43,201 nucleotides of DNA, taken from a virus. Of this stretch, positions 7,043 through 16,029 are shown piece by piece. The DNA lies in IMG/VR virus record IMGVR_UViG_3300030503_000156, positions 1 to 43,201 of that record; one strand, given 5' to 3'. The notes below the pieces were generated by a model, which saw only the letters and a list, made by a program, of their open reading frames with translations, ran no database searches and had not been told where the DNA came from. Made by a program: the position numbers and the translations under genes. Every line of letters begins with the position of its first letter. The first letter of the stretch is position 1.

Positions 7043-8988
7043 TGGATATTACAGAACTCAGCATTAAAAACTTCCTCACGATCGGCGAAGCAGAGATCGC
7101 GCTGGACTCTCGCGGACTTTTGCTGATTCAGGGCCAGAACGACGACGACTCAAGCGCCAAGTCGAACGGTGCCGGCAAGTCATCCATCGTCGACGCGCTG
7201 TGCTGGTGCCTCTTCGGCGAGACGGCGCGCGGCGTAACGGGTGACGCGGTAGTCAATGATACGGCCAAGAAAGACTGCGCGGTATCGGTAACGCTTGACG
7301 ATGATGGCGTGTGCTATCTAGTCAGCAGGTATCGGAAGCACAAGGTCAACAAGAATCAACTGATGGTGTGGCAGATTCCAGCCGCAGGTTCGCCGATTGA
7401 CCTGGCGAAGGGCACCGACAAAGAGACGCAGGAAGTCGTCTTGAAGATTCTCGGTTGCAGCCTGGACGTTTTTAAAGGCGCGGTATATGCCGGTCAAGAG
7501 GCGATGCCAGACCTGCCAGGCATGACCGACAAGAATTTGAAGCTACTGATCGAGGAAGCCGCCGGCGTTGAGGTGTTGGCTGAAGCGTACAAGGAAGCGT
7601 CCACGCGGTCGCTGGTGGTCGAGCGGGAATTCACGGTGGCGCAGACTGCCCTGACGAGCCTGCAAGCGCGTCACGGGTCGCTGAATGCCGAGCTGGTCAT
7701 CATGACAGCCGACATGGACATCTTCGAGGCGGGTCGCAAGGACAAGGCGCGACTGGAGCTGGCGAAGATCAAGCCGATGCAAGACGAAATCGACTTGCTG
7801 AAGGGGCGAATCATTGCATTTGACGAGCCGGCGCTTATCGCGGAACAGAAAAAGCTAGAAGCCAGTCTGGCCGACCATGCTGCGCAAGCGGGCGAGCTGA
7901 AGAAGCTGACCGACGCCGAGCGCGCCGCTGCCGACCATGTGAATATTGGGCGGACCGGCACGCTCTTGAAGAAAGACATCCACGACAAGCGCACGAAGGC
8001 GCTGGCTGACATCGAGTCGCAGATTGGCAAGCCATGTGGTGAGTGCGGGAAAGCCTACTGCGCTCACGATCTGGAAGCGGCCAAGGTAATGCAGCAAAAG
8101 CAGGTTGAAGCCATCAAGAAAGAGATTGTCGAACTTGCGACTGATGTGAAGACGCGGATCGTAACCCAGGCGACTGCGGCCGGCGCGGTTGAAGCCTTCA
8201 AAGCAACCATGACCGACGTATCGGTAGCGATGGCTGAAATCGGCACGATACTGGGCACGATCGGCACTATTCAAAGCCTGCGCCGCAGGGTTGAAGACTT
8301 TGAAGCCAATATCGTCATCGTAAAAGCCGCAGCCAAGCGCCACCTGACCGATGTCAACCCCTGGACAAAGGCGGTCGAGAACAAGACCGCCGACATTGGC
8401 AAGACTGAAGCGGACATGGCGACAAAGACTGTCGAATGCTTGGCGCTTGAAGAAAAGAAGGACATCTACGCAAGCGCGGCAAAGGTATTCGGGCCTGCCG
8501 GTGTACGGGCGCACATTCTCGATACGGTCACGCCATTCTTGAACGAAAGGACAGGTGAATATCTCGGTGCGCTGGCGGACGGCAACATTAACGCTACGTG
8601 GTCAACCTTGAGCAAGACGGCAAAAGGCGAGCTGAAGGAGAAGTTCAACATCGAAGTGGTCAATGACAAGGGCGCCAAGTCCTTTGCGGGGCTGTCGGGC
8701 GGTGAGAAGCGCAAGGTGCGCCTGGCTGCCGCGATGGCGCTGCAAGACATGGTGGCGAGTCGGGCAACCAAGCCAATCAATATCTTCATTGCGGACGAAG
8801 TGGATCACGCGCTCGACGAAGCCGGCTTGGAGCGCTTGATGGGCGTGCTTGAAAAGAAGGCAAAGGAGCGCGGCACCGTGTTGGTCATTTCGCACAATTC
8901 GCTGTCCGACTGGATCGATAACGTGATTACCGTCACCAAAACTGGCGGGACATCCAATGTAGCGGGGGCGACCGTTCGTGGCTTCTGA
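7042..8988 (+). CDS. SbcC/Rad50-like ATPase subunit (T4 gp46 type)
   Basis: 648 aa, close to T4 gp46 (560) and far shorter than bacterial SbcC. N-terminal ATPase half with a Walker A loop ending SNGAGKSSIVDAL (near 40-52). A central coiled coil carries a zinc-hook CGEC (C332 and C335, with another Cys at about 340). The ABC signature LSGGEKRKVRLA lies near 550 and Walker B IFIADEVDHALDE near 581-593. Works with the SbcD-like protein in end resection. The ATG overlaps the upstream stop. Confidence 0.9.
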   Translation: MDITELSIKNFLTIGEAEIALDSRGLLLIQGQNDDDSSAKSNGAGKSSIVDALCWCLFGETARGVTGDAVVNDTAKKDCAVSVTLDDDGVCYLVSRYRKHKVNKNQLMVWQIPAAGSPIDLAKGTDKETQEVVLKILGCSLDVFKGAVYAGQEAMPDLPGMTDKNLKLLIEEAAGVEVLAEAYKEASTRSLVVEREFTVAQTALTSLQARHGSLNAELVIMTADMDIFEAGRKDKARLELAKIKPMQDEIDLLKGRIIAFDEPALIAEQKKLEASLADHAAQAGELKKLTDAERAAADHVNIGRTGTLLKKDIHDKRTKALADIESQIGKPCGECGKAYCAHDLEAAKVMQQKQVEAIKKEIVELATDVKTRIVTQATAAGAVEAFKATMTDVSVAMAEIGTILGTIGTIQSLRRRVEDFEANIVIVKAAAKRHLTDVNPWTKAVENKTADIGKTEADMATKTVECLALEEKKDIYASAAKVFGPAGVRAHILDTVTPFLNERTGEYLGALADGNINATWSTLSKTAKGELKEKFNIEVVNDKGAKSFAGLSGGEKRKVRLAAAMALQDMVASRATKPINIFIADEVDHALDEAGLERLMGVLEKKAKERGTVLVISHNSLSDWIDNVITVTKTGGTSNVAGATVRGF

Positions 8989-9991
8989 AAATCTTAAACA
9001 AACGAAGATTAACCTGGCCGAAGGCTTAGTTCGGCCTCCATTTGATCCATATTCATCGCGCTTTCAGAGTGAACTGGCTCACTTAATGAGAACGCCAGGT
9101 GCAAGCACGAATAAGCCAGAAACGATGCTGATACTGCCGCGTCGGGCTGGCAAAACGTCCGCTTATGAAGCGCTAGGGGAAAAGTCGCCAGGTGGCAAGA
9201 AAACGCACGAGCCGGTATATATCTCAACGCCAAAGGGCGATTCTGATTCTCTATTCGAGAAGTTCGTCTCCTCCGCCGGCGCGGCGCAAGCGGCTAGTCG
9301 GATGGCGAAAAGTGCAGCCGACATCGCATCGCTTATGTCAGAAACGTACACGACAACATGGACGACCGGCCCGCCAACGCCTGCACTCACGGTAGCAGGC
9401 ATAGCAAAAATGAAAGCCGAGATCGATTCGTTTAAACGTACGGATCGTATTTCGGAAATGGCAAGCGACATAAAGAAAGCAGAATTGGAGAGCATGATGG
9501 CAACAAGGAAATCAGCCGCAGAGGTCGCGGCAATCACCGAAGCGATGGGTGAGTTGGTCGCCAAGGTCAATACCTGGATTGAGGAGACGAAGAGCAACAG
9601 CGAGGATATGGACAGTCTCGTTGGTGGCAATATCCAAACGGTCGTGTCCTTGAAGGGGCCAGGCTCACTGACGATCAAGAAAGACGGTCAATACAGCAAG
9701 GCGCCGCATATCGGTGGCGAGGAGTTCACGTTGGCCGGTGTCTATTTGGGCAAGCGCGGCACCATTATCGGCCAGTTCGAGCCTGCAACCAAAGGCGCCT
9801 ACGATTACCTGGAAATGACGGTCGGTGAGGCGGCGGACCTGCTGAACGGCTTCGGAGAAATCGCGGTCGAGTGCGTTGAGGATGGCTTGTTCGTATCGAT
9901 CAACAAGATTCAACAGGCGGCCACGGCCGCACATGAAATCGAAGCCAACAAGTCGAAGTTCAACGAATACGCCACATTCGGGAGCTGGTGA
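8978..9991 (+). CDS. hypothetical protein with a P-loop-like motif
   Basis: 337 aa, unrecognised. The GTG start overlaps the SbcC stop by 11 bases, and a G-rich ribosome binding site lies about 10 bases upstream. Near residues 50-62, MLILPRRAGKTSAYEA looks like a terminase- or helicase-style Walker A, but no convincing Walker B follows. The middle (95-210) is Ala/Ser/Lys-rich helix. The C-terminal 110 residues are beta-rich (HIGGEEFTLAGVYLGKRG). It sits between the SbcC and RuvC-like genes, so a DNA-repair role is possible but not shown. Confidence 0.7.
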   Translation: MASENLKQTKINLAEGLVRPPFDPYSSRFQSELAHLMRTPGASTNKPETMLILPRRAGKTSAYEALGEKSPGGKKTHEPVYISTPKGDSDSLFEKFVSSAGAAQAASRMAKSAADIASLMSETYTTTWTTGPPTPALTVAGIAKMKAEIDSFKRTDRISEMASDIKKAELESMMATRKSAAEVAAITEAMGELVAKVNTWIEETKSNSEDMDSLVGGNIQTVVSLKGPGSLTIKKDGQYSKAPHIGGEEFTLAGVYLGKRGTIIGQFEPATKGAYDYLEMTVGEAADLLNGFGEIAVECVEDGLFVSINKIQQAATAAHEIEANKSKFNEYATFGSW

Positions 9992-10407
9992 TGTTTGGAC
10001 TTTCATCAGCAAGGGCGACCGGCGTGGGTGATGGGCACATATCGACTTCGGTCGCCAACTATTCATCGGCGCCACTACCGCAACGGGAAGAGTTCACGTT
10101 ACCGCTGACGGAGATTCGTGCGGATAACGAATTCAACAACAACTCGCTTCGCATTACCTTGAAGTCTTACATGGCGCCAGAAATGTCGTTGCCAGGCATG
10201 TCTTTTTCCGACTTGTCTAAGCTATCCGAGCGAGGCGGTTTGGAGGTCGCAATTCGCCCTCGCGGCAGCCAGGCGTTCGGGCCTAGCAGTCTCCTGGCCG
10301 ATACGAACCGCATCACTACGTTGGAGGCGTCGGTGGCGGCATTAACAGTGGAACTTGAGGATTTACGCAGGAAAGCAAAGGATATGCCGCAATCGGCAGT
10401 TTGGTAA
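9991..10407 (+). CDS. hypothetical protein with C-terminal coiled coil
   Basis: 138 aa, unrecognised. The ATG overlaps the upstream stop (TGATG). The C-terminal 35 residues (from TNRITTLEASVAALTVELED) are heptad-like and probably oligomerise. The N-terminal part is polar with no membrane segment. Confidence 0.65.
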   Translation: MFGLSSARATGVGDGHISTSVANYSSAPLPQREEFTLPLTEIRADNEFNNNSLRITLKSYMAPEMSLPGMSFSDLSKLSERGGLEVAIRPRGSQAFGPSSLLADTNRITTLEASVAALTVELEDLRRKAKDMPQSAVW

Positions 10408-10424
10408 TCAACCAGGAGCAACAA

Positions 10425-11042
10425 ATGAGCAAAATGAAAATCATCGGTTTCGACCCTTCAATGAGCAATTGGGGCGTCGCCAAAGCAACGCTGGATCTCG
10501 ATACGCTGAAGATCACGGTGGACGAGCTGGCGGTCGTTCAAACCGAGAACGAGAAGGACAAAAAGATGAAGAAGGTCGTCCGCAAAAACAGCGAAGACCT
10601 GGAGCGGGCCAAGCTGCTGCATGCCGGCGCAATGGGTGCGGTCGAGGGTCGCTGGCTGGCGTTCGTCGAAGTCCCGGTCGGCAGCCAATCTAGCCGCGCG
10701 ATGGCGTCGTATGGGGTCTGCATAGGCGTACTCGCGGCGGTCGGTCGCGCAGTCCCGCTGATTCAGGTCACGCCAACCGAGGTCAAGGTCGCCGGCACCG
10801 GCATCAAGACGGCCACGAAGGAAGAAATGATCGAGGCGGCGATGAAGAAGTACCCAGAGGCACCGTGGCCCACAAAGAAGATCAAAGGTGTCGTCACGCC
10901 GATCGCCAGTCAATGCGAACACATGACCGATGCTGTCTTTGCCATTGAAGCGGGAATCGCCACCGACGAATTCCGGCAGATGATCGCCATGTATAAGTCC
11001 ACTCCGATGTTTACGCGGGCGCTGGCAACGGAAGAAGTTTAA
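10425..11042 (+). CDS. RuvC-like Holliday junction resolvase
   Basis: 205 aa. RNase H fold: first strand and catalytic Asp in IIGFDPSMSNWGVA (near 5-18), a second acidic strand FVEVPVGSQSSRAM (near 82-95), and a C-terminal TDAVFAIEAG with the last acidic residue. Phage RuvC-like enzymes cut branched DNA before packaging or during recombination. AGGAG 9 bases before the ATG decides this start. It completes the set with UvsX, UvsY-like and SbcCD proteins. Confidence 0.78.
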   Translation: MSKMKIIGFDPSMSNWGVAKATLDLDTLKITVDELAVVQTENEKDKKMKKVVRKNSEDLERAKLLHAGAMGAVEGRWLAFVEVPVGSQSSRAMASYGVCIGVLAAVGRAVPLIQVTPTEVKVAGTGIKTATKEEMIEAAMKKYPEAPWPTKKIKGVVTPIASQCEHMTDAVFAIEAGIATDEFRQMIAMYKSTPMFTRALATEEV

Positions 11043-11059
11043 TTTTGCGCCTTATATGG

Positions 11060-11077
11060 TAAGTCGCTAGTGACTTA
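11060..11077. promoter_or_regulatory. 18-bp palindromic box 5
   Basis: TAAGTCGCTAGTGACTTA, one of the most symmetrical copies. CATAAT (11080-11085) follows three bases later as a possible -10. Lies 43 bp before the ribonucleotide reductase start. Confidence 0.75.
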
Positions 11078-11120
11078 CCCATAATCTATCCCCCAACAGT
11101 TTAACTACCACAAGGTATTT

Positions 11121-13613
11121 ATGAAACATCTGGCAACACCCGCAAGAGAATACGCACCTGGCATGGGCATGGCGGTCGCGGACCGCACCATCAACCGGAA
11201 GATTACGCGACAGGTGCCGCTGTATAAGAAACACGTTGATTTGCCGCGCCGTGATGACATTTCGCTGGACAAGGAAGTTGCCGACTGGTGTAAGTCCAAC
11301 AATCTCGTGATCGACAGCTATGAAGTGCCGCATGGTGACGGCGAAATCGTCGAAGTGATCCTGTACGTGGTTGGCGAGGTCGAGGTTGAGAAATGGGAAG
11401 ATGTGGCGTATCGGGTCGCCTTCGGCAACTCGCTGCTGCACCCGACAGCGGAAGGCGACACTCTGTACGACGCTGCGGCACGCCGCAATGCTGAATTTGA
11501 AACCATGCACCATCACTTGCGCCAGGCATCGATCTTGATGTCGGGTCGCCACTTGCAGCACGGTGACGAGACTCAACCTACCCGCAATATGGAGGTCTTC
11601 ACGAACTGCTCGACTAGCGCGGCGTCGTTTCTGACCTTCTATCTGCTGCTGAACGGTTCAGGTGTCGGTCGCTCCTATGACGACGACATGCAAGTTCTCG
11701 ACTTCGCTAGTCTTCCGATCGTGACATGCGTTTGCGATGCGAGCCATGCTGACGTTCAAAACGGCACGATCAATGTGCTGGATGTGCGTACCGCGCGCCA
11801 CTTGTATCACGACAAGGCTGTTCATTACTTCGAAGTGCCGGACAGCCGCGAAGGTTGGGCCAAAGCGCTCGAAAAGATGGAATTGATGGCGTATCAGTGC
11901 ATTTATCGCAATGACGTTTTGTTGTTGGACTTCAGCAAGGTTCGTCCGAAAGGCTCGCCAATCATGGGAATGCAAGGGCGACCCGCGTCCGGCCCGGCTC
12001 CGTTGATGTCGGCCATTGCCAACGTGGCAAAGCTGCGCGACGCTGGAATGTCTCGCTGGCGCTCTGCGATGTATGCCGATCACTATCTGGCCGAATGCGT
12101 TCTGGTAGGCGGTGCGCGTCGTGCTGCCCGCATGGCGACAAAGATTTGGCGCGACAAGAATGTTCTGGAATTCATCGCGGTCAAGCGCGGCGGCTTCCTC
12201 TGGTCGAGCAATAACAGCGTATTGGTGGATCAGGAATTTTGGGACGCGGTGATGAAGGCGCAGGTGCTTCTGGGCGCAGGTGCAGAAAGCTATGAACAGC
12301 TTTGGCGCGACCGTAAGATTAATGCTCTGGAACTGCACGCCTGTAATGTATTTAATGCCGTTTGCGAAGCCGCGTATCACGACGGAACCGGCGAGCCTGG
12401 CTTGATCACGGTCGATAGGCTGACCTATTCGGACGAAGGCACAGAGGTTCTGTTCGATGGCAACTTTGCCGAGTCTGAGCGCTATAAGCTGGAGCCGGCA
12501 ACGCTCGAACTGACTGCGGCACTCGCGAAAGCGTGGCAGGGCTGCCGCTATAAGGTTATCACCAACCCTTGCGGCGAGATCGTTCTGTCGGCGCTGGGCG
12601 GCTACTGTGTCATCGCTGACGTGGTGCCGTACCATGCTGGAGCTACCGGCCTGAAAGGCGAGACCCGCAAACTTACAGTTTGGGATGCCGACGCCGAAGA
12701 CGCCTTCCGCACCGCAACCCGCGCGCTGATTCGCACCAACCTGATGGACAGTCTGTACCGCAAAGAGGTACAGCGCACCAACCGGATCGGCGTCGGCATT
12801 ACTGGTCTGCATGAATACGCCTGGGCGCGCTTCGCTTTCGGGTTCCGCGACATCATCGACGAAGTGAAGTCGAAGGCATTCTGGCTCACGCTGTCACGCT
12901 TCAAACGAGCGGTTCAGGACGAGGCTGCTGTTTACTCGGCACTGATTGGCGTCGTCGCGCCGCATACCGACACGACCATCAAGCCGGCCGGTACGACATC
13001 CAAGCTGTTCGGGCTGACGGAAGGCGCGCATTTGGCGTCGATGCGGGAGTTCTTGCGTTGGGTGCAGTTCCGTAACGGCGACCCGCTGATCGAGGAATAC
13101 CGCGTCAAGGGCTACCCTGTCCGTGAGTTGCGTATCTATAGCGGTACGACGATTGTCGGCTTCCCGACGCAACCGACGATCTGCCAGCTTGGCATGGGCG
13201 ACCTACTTGTCACGGCGGCAGAAGCTACACCGGAAGAGCAATACCAATACCTGCGCTTGCTGGAGAAGTATTGGATTACCGGCGTTGCGGAAGACGGCGT
13301 GACTCCATTGCGCGAGACAGGCAATCAGGTGTCTTATACATTGAAGTATAAGCCGACTGAAGTCAGCTTCGAGGAGTTCAAGTCAACCCTGTTGGCTGGT
13401 CAATCCACGATCCGCTGCTGCTCGGTCATGCCGCAAACCGACACTTCGGCGTACGAGTACACGCCGGAGGAAATGGTGTCCAAGCATGAGTACGAAATGA
13501 TCGTCAACGCGATCAAATCGGACATCAAGGAAGAGGTTGGACTGGAACACGTCGGCTGTGCCGGCGGCGCCTGCCCGATCGACTTTGGCACCAACGAGGC
13601 GTCGGAATCATGA
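11121..13613 (+). CDS. nrdJ: adenosylcobalamin-dependent (class II) ribonucleotide reductase
   Basis: 830 aa. Makes deoxyribonucleotides without oxygen or an iron subunit, using vitamin B12 coenzyme. Features: NCSTSAASF near 161; ACNVFNAVCEA near 410; NPCGEIVLSALGGYC near 482-496; PAGTTSKLFGLTEGAH near 620; and a C-terminal redox pair C813 and C818 in CAGGACP, as in the monomeric Lactobacillus RTPR (CxGGACP ending). No NrdB-like or NrdG-like partner gene is nearby, consistent with class II. Under a palindromic box. The stop overlaps a micro-gene. Confidence 0.88.
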   Translation: MKHLATPAREYAPGMGMAVADRTINRKITRQVPLYKKHVDLPRRDDISLDKEVADWCKSNNLVIDSYEVPHGDGEIVEVILYVVGEVEVEKWEDVAYRVAFGNSLLHPTAEGDTLYDAAARRNAEFETMHHHLRQASILMSGRHLQHGDETQPTRNMEVFTNCSTSAASFLTFYLLLNGSGVGRSYDDDMQVLDFASLPIVTCVCDASHADVQNGTINVLDVRTARHLYHDKAVHYFEVPDSREGWAKALEKMELMAYQCIYRNDVLLLDFSKVRPKGSPIMGMQGRPASGPAPLMSAIANVAKLRDAGMSRWRSAMYADHYLAECVLVGGARRAARMATKIWRDKNVLEFIAVKRGGFLWSSNNSVLVDQEFWDAVMKAQVLLGAGAESYEQLWRDRKINALELHACNVFNAVCEAAYHDGTGEPGLITVDRLTYSDEGTEVLFDGNFAESERYKLEPATLELTAALAKAWQGCRYKVITNPCGEIVLSALGGYCVIADVVPYHAGATGLKGETRKLTVWDADAEDAFRTATRALIRTNLMDSLYRKEVQRTNRIGVGITGLHEYAWARFAFGFRDIIDEVKSKAFWLTLSRFKRAVQDEAAVYSALIGVVAPHTDTTIKPAGTTSKLFGLTEGAHLASMREFLRWVQFRNGDPLIEEYRVKGYPVRELRIYSGTTIVGFPTQPTICQLGMGDLLVTAAEATPEEQYQYLRLLEKYWITGVAEDGVTPLRETGNQVSYTLKYKPTEVSFEEFKSTLLAGQSTIRCCSVMPQTDTSAYEYTPEEMVSKHEYEMIVNAIKSDIKEEVGLEHVGCAGGACPIDFGTNEASES

Positions 13614-13681
13614 TTGAGTGGCCCGACATTGCTCTTCCGCCGGTCAATCTCTGGAATGTGCCAAGCGGTCCAAACCGATAA
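13610..13681 (+). CDS. 23-residue micro-protein with WPDI..PPVNLW motif
   Basis: The ATG overlaps the reductase stop (ATGA). The product is MIEWPDIALPPVNLW plus eight residues. From memory, peptides with a WPDIxxPPxNLW core recur as tiny phage genes or tails of larger proteins; this was not checked by search. The strict ATGA coupling to a highly expressed enzyme supports translation. Function unknown. Confidence 0.5.
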   Translation: MIEWPDIALPPVNLWNVPSGPNR

Positions 13682-13696
13682 GATTGCCTGAAAAGA

Positions 13697-13714
13697 TAAG
13701 TAAGTAGTGAGCTA
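13697..13714. promoter_or_regulatory. 18-bp palindromic box 6, with TATAAT
   Basis: TAAGTAAGTAGTGAGCTA running into a perfect TATAAT (13713-13718), the same geometry as box 1. Drives, or controls, the small genes from 13763. Confidence 0.75.
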
Positions 13715-13762
13715 TAATATAAGGGTAGCGGGTTGAAAGACTCGCTCCCTTTGGAGACCAAA

Positions 13763-13999
13763 ATGAGCAATGTGATTCAGTTTAGCAAACCGAGCAACGT
13801 CGTCCAGCTACCTACGGCGCGAGCAGAAGAAAAGCCAGCCGTCGAGGCACCTATCGCGGTAAATCCGACAACTGAAGTGGTTCGGGCGCTTTTGTTCTAC
13901 GCGCGCCAGGGTTGGGATGGTGGCGCTAAAGCGAAGAAGGCACTGGTCGCAATGGGAGTGGTGGCGCAACCGCAAGCATCTGAGCCGGAGTCCGCATGA
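13763..13999 (+). CDS. small hypothetical protein (MSNVIQF start)
   Basis: 78 aa, unrecognised. The N-terminus MSNVIQFSKPSNVVQL resembles leaders of many small phage and plasmid proteins. The C-terminal half has a helix ALLFYARQGWDGGAKAKKAL. GGAG before the ATG fixes the start. Its stop overlaps the next start (ATGA). Confidence 0.65.
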   Translation: MSNVIQFSKPSNVVQLPTARAEEKPAVEAPIAVNPTTEVVRALLFYARQGWDGGAKAKKALVAMGVVAQPQASEPESA

Positions 14000-14109
14000 A
14001 ATTAACGCTGGGCGACATGGTGGCGATTGGATGGGTGGCAGCGGTCGTAATTACCTCGGTGACGATTGCGGTAATTTTGGAAACAAATCGCAAAACCAGA
14101 ACTTCCTGA
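13996..14109 (+). CDS. 37-residue single-pass membrane protein
   Basis: Begins in an ATGA overlap with the previous gene. Residues 8-27 (MVAIGWVAAVVITSVTIAVI) form one clear membrane helix, followed by a short basic tail (NRKTRTS). Function unknown; it could be a small membrane modulator. Confidence 0.55.
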   Translation: MKLTLGDMVAIGWVAAVVITSVTIAVILETNRKTRTS

Positions 14110-14132
14110 ATGTGGTTTGTACCATGTTTATA

Positions 14133-14160
14133 CAGATTTACAGAAATGGAGAAATGATGA
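14133..14160 (+). repeat. repeated leader CAGATTTACAGAAATGGAGAAATGATGA
   Basis: The last 20 bases (14141-14160) are identical to 40381-40400, upstream of the ParA gene. The first 14 bases recur exactly at 14524-14537 before thyX. It includes the GGAG ribosome binding site, so it may be a translation leader copied between genes. Confidence 0.6.
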
Positions 14161-14519
14161 AAAAGAACTACCTTGCATTGGCCGTTGTTGCACTTCTCGT
14201 CGCCGGCTGCGACCAACCGCGTACGCAATATGTGCAATCAGCGCCGACGCAGTATGTCGATCAAGCGCCGCAATACGCTCAACCGGCACCGCAGTACGTG
14301 CAACAGCAGCCGGTGGTCGTCCAGCAGCCGTCGGGCAATCACGACATGCTTCTCGGCGCGATGGCGGGCTACATGGTGGCCGGTGCGCTGCATGGCGGTA
14401 ACGGTGGAGGAGGGCATGACTATGGAGGCCATACGATCATTCAGCAAAAGACCATTGTCGTCAATCACTACCATGCGCCGGCGGTAGTGCGCCCCGCACC
14501 ATCATTCCGTCGCCGTTAA
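14157..14519 (+). CDS. small lipoprotein with Gln/Pro/Tyr repeats
   Basis: 120 aa. Signal peptide residues 1-17 with lipobox LVAGC, so it should be lipid-anchored. The mature part has repeated P-x-QYV-x-Q units, then a glycine-rich stretch (GAMAGYMVAGALHGGNGGGG) that could be a glycine-zipper membrane segment, and a basic tail. An ATG three bases earlier (14154) is possible; the spacing to GGAG favours 14157. It may alter the host envelope, for example in exclusion, but nothing in the sequence proves this. Confidence 0.7.
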   Translation: MKKNYLALAVVALLVAGCDQPRTQYVQSAPTQYVDQAPQYAQPAPQYVQQQPVVVQQPSGNHDMLLGAMAGYMVAGALHGGNGGGGHDYGGHTIIQQKTIVVNHYHAPAVVRPAPSFRRR

Positions 14520-14548
14520 TTCGCAGATTTACAGAAACAAGGAGAGAT

Positions 14549-15379
14549 ATGACAATTACCGCAAAAGTGATCGAGGACTCGATCAGCGAGGATGGCAAGG
14601 GCATTACGACGCTACAGCTTTGCTACCCGCGTTTCATCCACGCCGAGTTCATGACGCACCGCGTTTTCAGCCGCAACGCATCGAGCAGCCGCGCAATTCC
14701 GGTCGCAAAGGTTATCGAGCAGGTGCGAACCAATCCGGCCATGCCGATCCATTGGGGCAAGAATCAGCCAGGCATGCAAGCGAGCGGGCAACTGACCGGT
14801 GTCGAACTTGACCTGGCTAAACGCGAATGGCTGCAACTGGCTGACCGCGCCGCCTACACCGCTGAATGCATGGTCGAGCTTGGATTGCACAAGCAGGTTG
14901 CCAACCGCATTCTGGAGCCATTTCAGCATATCAGCGTTATCGTCACCGCGACCGATTGGAAGAACTTCTTCGCGCTGCGTGACCATCCCGACGCGCAGCC
15001 TGAAATTCGCGAGCTGGCGATTCAGATGGCGGCGGCGATGTACCAATCGACGCCAACCGTGCGTAAGCGCGACCGCTTTGATGCGTTTAGCTGGCATTTG
15101 CCGTACATCACGGACAACGAGCGAGGCACCTACGTACCGGAATACTTGGCGAAAATATCAGGCGCGCGCTGTGCCCGTGTTTCGTATTTGACACACGAAG
15201 GCAAAGTGCCGGATCGCACCAAAGACTTGGATCTTTACACGAAGCTGGTCGGATCGGTGCCGCTTCACGCGTCGCCCATCGAGCATCAAGCCTATCCATT
15301 GCCGCTGCCATCACAGCGGTCGAACAACTTCGTCGGCTGGCGGCAATACCGTCAACTGGTCGAACAAACTTTTCAATAA
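14549..15379 (+). CDS. thyX: FAD-dependent thymidylate synthase ThyX
   Basis: 276 aa. Converts dUMP to dTMP with methylene-tetrahydrofolate and FAD. The ThyX signature appears as THRVFSRNASSSR at 37-49, a variant of RHRxxSxxxxSxR with Thr in place of the first Arg. The later EPFQHISVIVTATDW and LIG-like C-terminal segments also fit. It follows the B12-dependent reductase, so the element carries a complete oxygen-independent route to dTTP. AAGGAGAG precedes the ATG. Confidence 0.88.
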   Translation: MTITAKVIEDSISEDGKGITTLQLCYPRFIHAEFMTHRVFSRNASSSRAIPVAKVIEQVRTNPAMPIHWGKNQPGMQASGQLTGVELDLAKREWLQLADRAAYTAECMVELGLHKQVANRILEPFQHISVIVTATDWKNFFALRDHPDAQPEIRELAIQMAAAMYQSTPTVRKRDRFDAFSWHLPYITDNERGTYVPEYLAKISGARCARVSYLTHEGKVPDRTKDLDLYTKLVGSVPLHASPIEHQAYPLPLPSQRSNNFVGWRQYRQLVEQTFQ

Positions 15380-15393
15380 CCACAAGGAAACAC

Positions 15394-16029
15394 ATGAACT
15401 CGAAAGAATACATCGCCAACGCAATCAAGACAGAATCCGTACCGGCCAGCCTGAGCGTCGACCAGATCGTCCTGCATCAATTCGTCGCTACCATGATTAC
15501 GGTGGCGGAATTGGCAAACCAAATGAAGCGCAAGCTCTTCTACGGTAAGCCGCTCACGCGCGAAGCTATCGTTCCGCTTTTGCTCAAAGTGAACGACAGT
15601 CTCCGAAATGTCGCGATTTCAATGAACAGCGAAGAGCTTATCAATCAGCCTATTCCGCAACAGACGTTTGAAGCCTTGCTGGCCGAAGCCGGCGTTCCAA
15701 ACCACCCGTACGCAGGGGTCAAGTTGGAAAACCTGAACATTCGCCTGTTGCACTCAGCGTTGGGTATTTTCAGCGAATCCGGCGAGCTGCTGGAAGCGTT
15801 GCAAACGCAGTTTGAAACCGGGAAGCTGGACAAGGTGAACTTCGGCGAAGAACTAGGCGACATTGACTGGTACAAGGCGATCGGTCATGACGAATCCGGC
15901 GTCGATGAAGTCGATAACCGAATCCTCAACATCGCCAAGCTGCGTTTGCGCTACCCAGGCAAGTTCTCGGCAGAGGCCGCGCTTAACCGCAATCTGACAG
16001 GCGAGCGTCAGGTTCTCGAAGCAGCATGA
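15394..16029 (+). CDS. MazG-like nucleotide pyrophosphohydrolase
   Basis: 211 aa. Residues 125-170 show the all-alpha NTP-PPase pattern: ALGIFSESGELLEAL (E-x2-E-like) and FGEELGDIDWY (EELGD). Such enzymes clean up or adjust nucleotide pools and may lower ppGpp. The N-terminal 100 residues are a helical extension. It ends in an ATGA overlap with a kinase-like gene, fitting the precursor-supply block. Confidence 0.72.
   Translation: MNSKEYIANAIKTESVPASLSVDQIVLHQFVATMITVAELANQMKRKLFYGKPLTREAIVPLLLKVNDSLRNVAISMNSEELINQPIPQQTFEALLAEAGVPNHPYAGVKLENLNIRLLHSALGIFSESGELLEALQTQFETGKLDKVNFGEELGDIDWYKAIGHDESGVDEVDNRILNIAKLRLRYPGKFSAEAALNRNLTGERQVLEAA

Noticed and set aside
8978-9991. Terminase large subunit because of the RRAGKT motif
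   Set aside because: No Walker B or nuclease motifs, too short, and located in the recombination operon rather than near structural genes.
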